Origin: Chloroflexota bacterium
GTDB taxonomy: Bacteria; Chloroflexota; Limnocylindria; Limnocylindrales; CSP1-4
Reading direction: 5' to 3'
DNA length: 9,274 nucleotides
Assembly (NCBI GenBank): GCA_021802185.1
Contig: JAKAAV010000059.1
Coordinates: 1 to 9,274 of the forward strand
Shown here: positions 7,201 to 9,274 of the stretch, piece after piece
Numbering within the stretch: position 1 is the stretch's first letter
Layout of the letters: each line of letters opens with the position of its first letter
Notes under the pieces: model-generated
The model's database searches: none
What the model saw: the letters and a program-made list of their open reading frames with translations, nothing else
What the model was told of the DNA's origin: nothing
Position numbers and translations under genes: made by a program

Positions 7201-7291
7201 ACCGGGGTTCCGTGACGGACCCGGACGGCATCGGGACGGGCTCGGCCGTGCCGCGCACGCGGTCGGCCCCCATCGTCGCCTGCTCGATCAC
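4193..7291 (-). CDS. UvrD/Rep-type helicase fused to iron-sulfur PD-(D/E)XK (RecB-like) nuclease
   Basis: A 1032-residue superfamily 1A helicase-nuclease, probably for processing double-strand DNA ends. Helicase motifs in order: GAGTGKT (69-75), TFTDRAADEM (100-109), VDEFQD (301-306), VGDDDQAIYAFRG (328-340), RRNHRS (361-366), TVHKAKGLEF (650-659) and RLCYVAMTRAR (704-714). The C-terminal nuclease has H831, D917 in GRFDRID, D930 and K932 in TDFK, and QxxxY at Q951/Y955. C804 plus C1018, C1021 and C1027 form the one-plus-three cysteine signature of AddB/AdnAB-type [4Fe-4S] nucleases. GTG 7291 has AGGAG six bases upstream. Other starts are GTG 7312 (no ribosome-binding site) and ATG 7273 (weaker site). 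All lie before a roughly 40-residue unstructured leader. No partner subunit gene adjoins it. It resembles an AdnA/AdnB-like or stand-alone UvrD-RecB protein; the exact subfamily is uncertain. Confidence 0.93.
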   Translation of the reverse strand: MIEQATMGADRVRGTAEPVPMPSGSVTEPRSAGPEKDRNCPAELLLRSLDAAQRRAVTHGEGPLLVVAGAGTGKTRVITRRVAWLIATKRARPSEILALTFTDRAADEMQARVDVLVPYGYVDTAIHTFHGFGDRLLREFGFELGLPSDPRVLTRPEVVVFLREHLFELGLDRYRPLGDPTRFLDALAGLFSRAKDEDVDAEEYLAHARRLLETAEGLPEDQTGPGAPTAAAGTSRAPRAAALEEARNQLEIATAYARYQGLLAGSGLVDFGDQLHLALRLLREHPAVRERLRRRYRYVLVDEFQDTNRAQLELLALLAGERGNLTVVGDDDQAIYAFRGAAVRNILEFHERFDARVVVLRRNHRSRAPILEAAGRLIRHNDPERLEVREGLDKRLVATRRSRRAAPVRDHRFATAADEADFVAAEVTARIRRGVPPREIAVLVRANADADPILRALNLRGVPWQFSGASGLYSCPAVRRLLAFLRTVANPDSTLDLYALATTEPYSLGGQDLTRLVEESRRTHRPLWLLFEEIAGGTRRDISPETARPIERLVSDVRAALVLSHRRPAGEVLYDFLRRSGTLAALAAHPADASDAVDVARFFDIVGRQSALLADPRVPFLVPHLATLLEAGDDPAAAHDDEEDAVSVLTVHKAKGLEFRVVFVAGLVDGRFPVRARREALALPEGLDAASDGEAADGLAEERRLCYVAMTRARDELVLTSAADTGGRRLRCVSPFVAEALDLPAAVASGAPGGRGPVETVTPATAGTDRLARFEPVEPPPSGSRSPHPPAVLSFTQVDEYLACPARYRFRHLLRLPTPAHHAITYGIALHEAVAAFGRSQIQGRPLTEAGLLEVFTRAWSGLGFLSREHEEARLAAGRKALVRFRDAALVSARRPIAVEEPFSVALDGVRLQGRFDRIDEGPHGVVVTDFKSSDVRDRGRARERARESLQLALYALAWRAREGALPAETELVFLDSGIAGSVPPDAARLDRAVGRVREAADGIGRGVFDARPNSMTCRYCPFREICPSSAA

Positions 7292-7312
7292 CCACGTCTC
7301 CTGCTCGATCAC
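7271..7312. repeat. 21-bp tandem duplication of the helicase start region
   Basis: On the minus strand GTGATCGAGCAGG (7312 to 7300) recurs as GTGATCGAGCAGG (7291 to 7279). After one mismatch both copies continue with GACG, so 17 of the first 18 positions match at a period of 21 bases. The period is a multiple of three, so both copies stay in frame and each supplies a GTG that could start translation. The first copy supplies the AGGAG that serves the second GTG. Confidence 0.85.
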
Positions 7313-7315
7313 AGG

Positions 7316-7356
7316 GGCACGGTGCCACGCGCGCGTGACAGCTTGCGTGTCACGCG
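7316..7356. promoter_or_regulatory. Palindrome cluster in the divergent intergenic region
   Basis: Three perfect dyads sit between the helicase and the divergent small gene. They are GGCAC-G-GTGCC (7316-7326), the 12-bp palindrome CACGCGCGCGTG (7326-7337) and a 9-bp inverted repeat with a 7-base spacer, CGCGTGACA/TGTCACGCG (7332-7340 and 7348-7356). They lie just upstream of every helicase start and upstream of the small gene's candidate -10 box. The geometry suits an operator shared by two divergent genes or an RNA hairpin in the helicase leader. No regulator family is identified. Confidence 0.45.
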
Positions 7357-7370
7357 GCGTCGGGAGCGGG

Positions 7371-7376
7371 TATCCT
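7371..7376 (+). promoter_or_regulatory. Candidate -10 box for the small plus-strand gene
   Basis: TATCCT matches TATAAT at four of six positions and ends 60 bases before ATG 7436. No good -35 hexamer is found; the right arm of the 9-bp inverted repeat (7348-7356) covers the place where it would be. Between this box and the gene are C-tracts at 7393-7398 and 7401-7407 and a possible ribosome-binding site, GAGG, at 7421-7424. Confidence 0.4.
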
Positions 7377-7435
7377 TGCCAGCGGGCGGCGTCCCCCCGA
7401 CCCCCCCGGTCCCACGCAACGAGGTCCCATCGGCC

Positions 7436-7786
7436 ATGAGCAAGCGTCCGCGCGCCGCGCGGTCAACCAAGCGATCGCGGCCCCAATCGGCGTCCGCGCC
7501 GCGGCCGGCCGCAACCCGCCCGACCGCCCCCGCGGAACCCACGCCAGCCGTCGCGACCCTCGACCCGGAGCCCCAGCCACAGGCCGCGCCCCGTCCTGCC
7601 CCGACCCGGCCGCAGTCCCGGACCGCCCCCGGGCGTTCGAGTGGCCTCCTCGCGCAGAAGGCCGCCGACGAGTACGTGTACGTGGCGCGGGACCTGCGGC
7701 GCATCGGCGCGTTCGCCGGCTCGGTCGCGGTGTTCCTCGCCCTGGTGTGGATCCTCGTGGACCTGCTTCACGTCGTCGCGGTCTGA
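7436..7786 (+). CDS. Small protein with Pro/Ala-rich arm and one C-terminal membrane helix
   Basis: A 116-residue protein of unknown function and the only plus-strand gene here. Residues 1-70 are basic, Pro/Ala/Arg/Thr-rich and without hydrophobic clusters, so probably disordered. Residues 71-90 form an amphipathic segment, LLAQKAADEYVYVARDLRRI. A single hydrophobic helix follows (about 91-114, AFAGSVAVFLALVWILVDLLHV) that ends at the C-terminus. The DLRRI charges before the helix predict a cytoplasmic N-terminal arm, giving a tail-anchored topology. The conserved-looking EYVYVxxDLRRI followed by a helix is what distinguishes it from a shadow frame. The start is ATG 7436, with only a distant GAGG upstream. 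Its last 19 bases overlap the convergent glycosyltransferase gene. It could be a small division, cell-envelope or membrane-anchoring factor, but nothing seen proves a role. Confidence 0.7.
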   Translation: MSKRPRAARSTKRSRPQSASAPRPAATRPTAPAEPTPAVATLDPEPQPQAAPRPAPTRPQSRTAPGRSSGLLAQKAADEYVYVARDLRRIGAFAGSVAVFLALVWILVDLLHVVAV

Positions 7787-9162
7787 TCCCTCGATTCGTC
7801 CTCCGCGACTCTCCCGGCATCCCCGTCGCCCCCTGAGGGCCCCGGCCACCACGTCGCCCCCGTCAGCGGGTGCCACGCGTCGGCCTGTCGACGGCCGACC
7901 AGGGACGAGGCGAACGGAAGGGCCGCCAGCAGCATCACGATCTGCCACCCCGGGCCGTTCAGCTGCGACGTGAGCCCGACCGCCGTCCAGAGCAGCGGAG
8001 CGTCGAGCAGGAGGAACGCCGGCGTCGCGACGACGAACCCGTGCGCCCAGAGGACCGGCGAGACGATGGCCGACACCAGCCCGAGCGCGGCCAGTCCCCG
8101 CGTCCCGGCCACGCGCAGCGCGAGGACGACGGCGACGGCTGCGACCACGACGAACACGCCGTACGGCAGGACGTGGGACAGGGAGAAGCCGTAGAGGCCG
8201 GGCAGGAACCGCTGCGAGTCGCGGTACGCGATGAGCGCGCGGAGCCAGTGCCCCCACATCCCGATGCCGGTCAGCGGAAGGGTGAGCGCCGTCCACGCGA
8301 GCAGCACGCCGACGCCCACCGCGAGCGCTCGCCACCGGCCGGTTCGGAGCAGCCAGAGCGCCGGAACGGCATCCTGGGGCTTCAGGATCGGCCCGAGCAC
8401 GAGCGTCCAGCCGACCGCCGGCCCGAGCGCGAACAGCGCGGCAGCCGGGACCGCGACGTTCCCGACGTAGAGGCCCTGGAAGACCGGCGGCCAGGCGAGC
8501 GCGGCAACGGCCCACGGCCACGGGAGCCCGAACCGTCGGAGGGCGAACAGCACGGCGGCCACCGATCCGGCGATCCACGCGGCCTCGCTGAGCCACACCG
8601 GCGGGAACCCGAGCAGGGCGGCGAGTGGGAGCGTCGGGGGCGGATAGAGGAACGGCAGATTCCCCAGGTTCATGGGGTACGCATGGAGCGGTGCGGCGAT
8701 GTACGGCATGCGGGAGTCGAGGAAGGCCGTGCCGGCGTTGCGGTAGATCAGGAAGTCACTGGACCGTTGCGACGCACCCACGACGATGTCCGTCAAGACG
8801 CAGGCGACGCCCGCCTCGAGCGCGAGGAATGGCGCCGGGCCGGTCGCCACGCGCTCGGTGCGCGCGACCAGGACGATCGTCAGCGCCCCGACCCCGACGA
8901 GGGCGAGCCACAGCTCGTCGTACGGCGCGCCCCACACCCGCCGGGTCCAGCTCTCGTGCAGCAGGAGTGCCGCGAGCGCGGGCACGAGCACCCACTCGAC
9001 CGCTCGAAGGAGGCGGCGCGCGTCGGGCGCTCCCACCGCCGACACGTCGCCTGCCGGGATACCGCTCGGCCACAGGCCGGATCCGCCGCCTCCGTTCGCC
9101 GGCGGCCCGGCGCGCTCGACCGATCCGCCCTCGCTCGTCGAAGCTCCCATCGCGCCGATCAT
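7768..9162 (-). CDS. GT87/DUF2029-type polyprenyl-phosphate-mannose glycosyltransferase
   Basis: A 464-residue polytopic membrane enzyme of the GT-C fold. Family features are present: the first outer loop SSDFLIYRNAG, with D136 as the likely catalytic base; MPYIAAPLH followed by FLYPPPTLPL (171-180); PPVFQGLYVGNVAVPAAALFALG (225-247, an N-containing helix start); and ILKPQDAVPALWLL (259-272). About ten hydrophobic helices run from residue 55 to 420. Known relatives transfer mannose or a related sugar from a polyprenyl phosphate donor to lipid-linked glycans or glycolipids on the outer membrane face. The acceptor is unknown here. Residues 1-48 form a Gly/Ser/Pro-rich cytoplasmic leader and the last 40 residues a hydrophilic tail. 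The start at ATG 9162 is uncertain, because ATG 9150 is equally possible and neither has a clear ribosome-binding site. The 3' end overlaps the convergent small gene. Confidence 0.88.
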   Translation of the reverse strand: MIGAMGASTSEGGSVERAGPPANGGGGSGLWPSGIPAGDVSAVGAPDARRLLRAVEWVLVPALAALLLHESWTRRVWGAPYDELWLALVGVGALTIVLVARTERVATGPAPFLALEAGVACVLTDIVVGASQRSSDFLIYRNAGTAFLDSRMPYIAAPLHAYPMNLGNLPFLYPPPTLPLAALLGFPPVWLSEAAWIAGSVAAVLFALRRFGLPWPWAVAALAWPPVFQGLYVGNVAVPAAALFALGPAVGWTLVLGPILKPQDAVPALWLLRTGRWRALAVGVGVLLAWTALTLPLTGIGMWGHWLRALIAYRDSQRFLPGLYGFSLSHVLPYGVFVVVAAVAVVLALRVAGTRGLAALGLVSAIVSPVLWAHGFVVATPAFLLLDAPLLWTAVGLTSQLNGPGWQIVMLLAALPFASSLVGRRQADAWHPLTGATWWPGPSGGDGDAGRVAEDESRDQTATT

Positions 9163-9274
9163 CCGCGGCGGCTCGCGACGCCGGCCTCTCGCCGTCGCAC
9201 CACGACGTTGCTCCCCCGTGCGACCCGTCGACCGAGGGGCCGGCGTCCGGTTCCCCAGGCCGGCCGAGAGGCCG
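9163..9274. other. Terminal intergenic stretch with a 10-bp inverted repeat
   Basis: I see no gene in the last 112 bases. A perfect 10-bp inverted repeat, CGGCCTCTCG (9182-9191) and CGAGAGGCCG (9265-9274), is separated by 73 bases; its outer end coincides with the window edge, so it may be longer. No -10 box for the glycosyltransferase is evident. The region could hold that gene's promoter and the beginning of a neighbour's upstream region. Confidence 0.4.

Noticed and set aside
7313..7380. Promoter for the helicase on the minus strand
   Set aside because: The region contains palindromes but no TAnnnT -10 box at a suitable distance, so I did not annotate one.
6200..7435. Long plus-strand extension of the small membrane protein frame
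   Set aside because: Upstream of ATG 7436 the frame is antisense to the helicase and then crosses the C-tracts and promoter-like region. The recognisable protein features lie only after 7436.
7786..7850. Bidirectional terminator for the convergent gene pair
   Set aside because: No stem followed by a T-run was found on either strand, and the sequence is coding for the glycosyltransferase.
1..9274. tRNA, rRNA, insertion sequence or phage genes
   Set aside because: No tRNA-like arms, rRNA motifs, transposase, integrase or phage structural motifs were recognised in any part of the window.

Overview
This is a GC-rich window with no rRNA, tRNA, mobile element or CRISPR array. It carries seven complete protein genes and one partial gene. 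Six complete genes and the partial one lie on the minus strand, and one small gene is on the plus strand. The strong G/C third-position bias, GTG starts and TAnnnT-like -10 boxes with poor -35 elements would fit an uncultured high-GC Chloroflexota or Actinomycetota lineage. No marker gene is present, so this placement is inference.

Region 1 (1-3535, minus strand, read right to left): an agmatinase-type ureohydrolase (2399-3535), then an M20 metallo-amidohydrolase (1019-2221), a class I SAM methyltransferase (240-1022) and the N-terminal receiver of a response-regulator-like protein that runs off the left edge (1-232). The last three are tightly packed: an ATGA stop/start overlap joins amidohydrolase and methyltransferase, and 7 bp separate methyltransferase and receiver. 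They very likely form an operon. The agmatinase is 177 bp upstream and may have its own promoter. Together the two hydrolases suggest breakdown of guanidino and amide-bonded nitrogen compounds, but no substrate can be read from the sequence.

Region 2 (3536-4192): a small four-helix membrane protein of unknown function (3656-4030), flanked by short regulatory intergenic regions.

Region 3 (4193-7312): a large UvrD/Rep-type helicase fused to a RecB-like PD-(D/E)XK nuclease with a four-cysteine iron-sulfur signature, as in AddB and AdnAB. No second subunit is encoded next to it.

Region 4 (7313-9274): a palindrome-rich divergent intergenic region, then a small plus-strand protein with a Pro/Ala-rich arm and one C-terminal membrane helix (7436-7786). 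Its 3' end overlaps tail-to-tail with a minus-strand GT87/DUF2029-type polyprenyl-phosphate-mannose glycosyltransferase (7768-9162).

The gene content is ordinary. The most unusual signals are at DNA level. Three tandem duplications sit exactly at gene ends: three 31-bp copies across the helicase stop codon, a 21-bp duplication of the helicase start, and an 18-bp duplication in the agmatinase tail. There are also several perfect dyads at candidate promoters. I found no convincing new multi-gene system.
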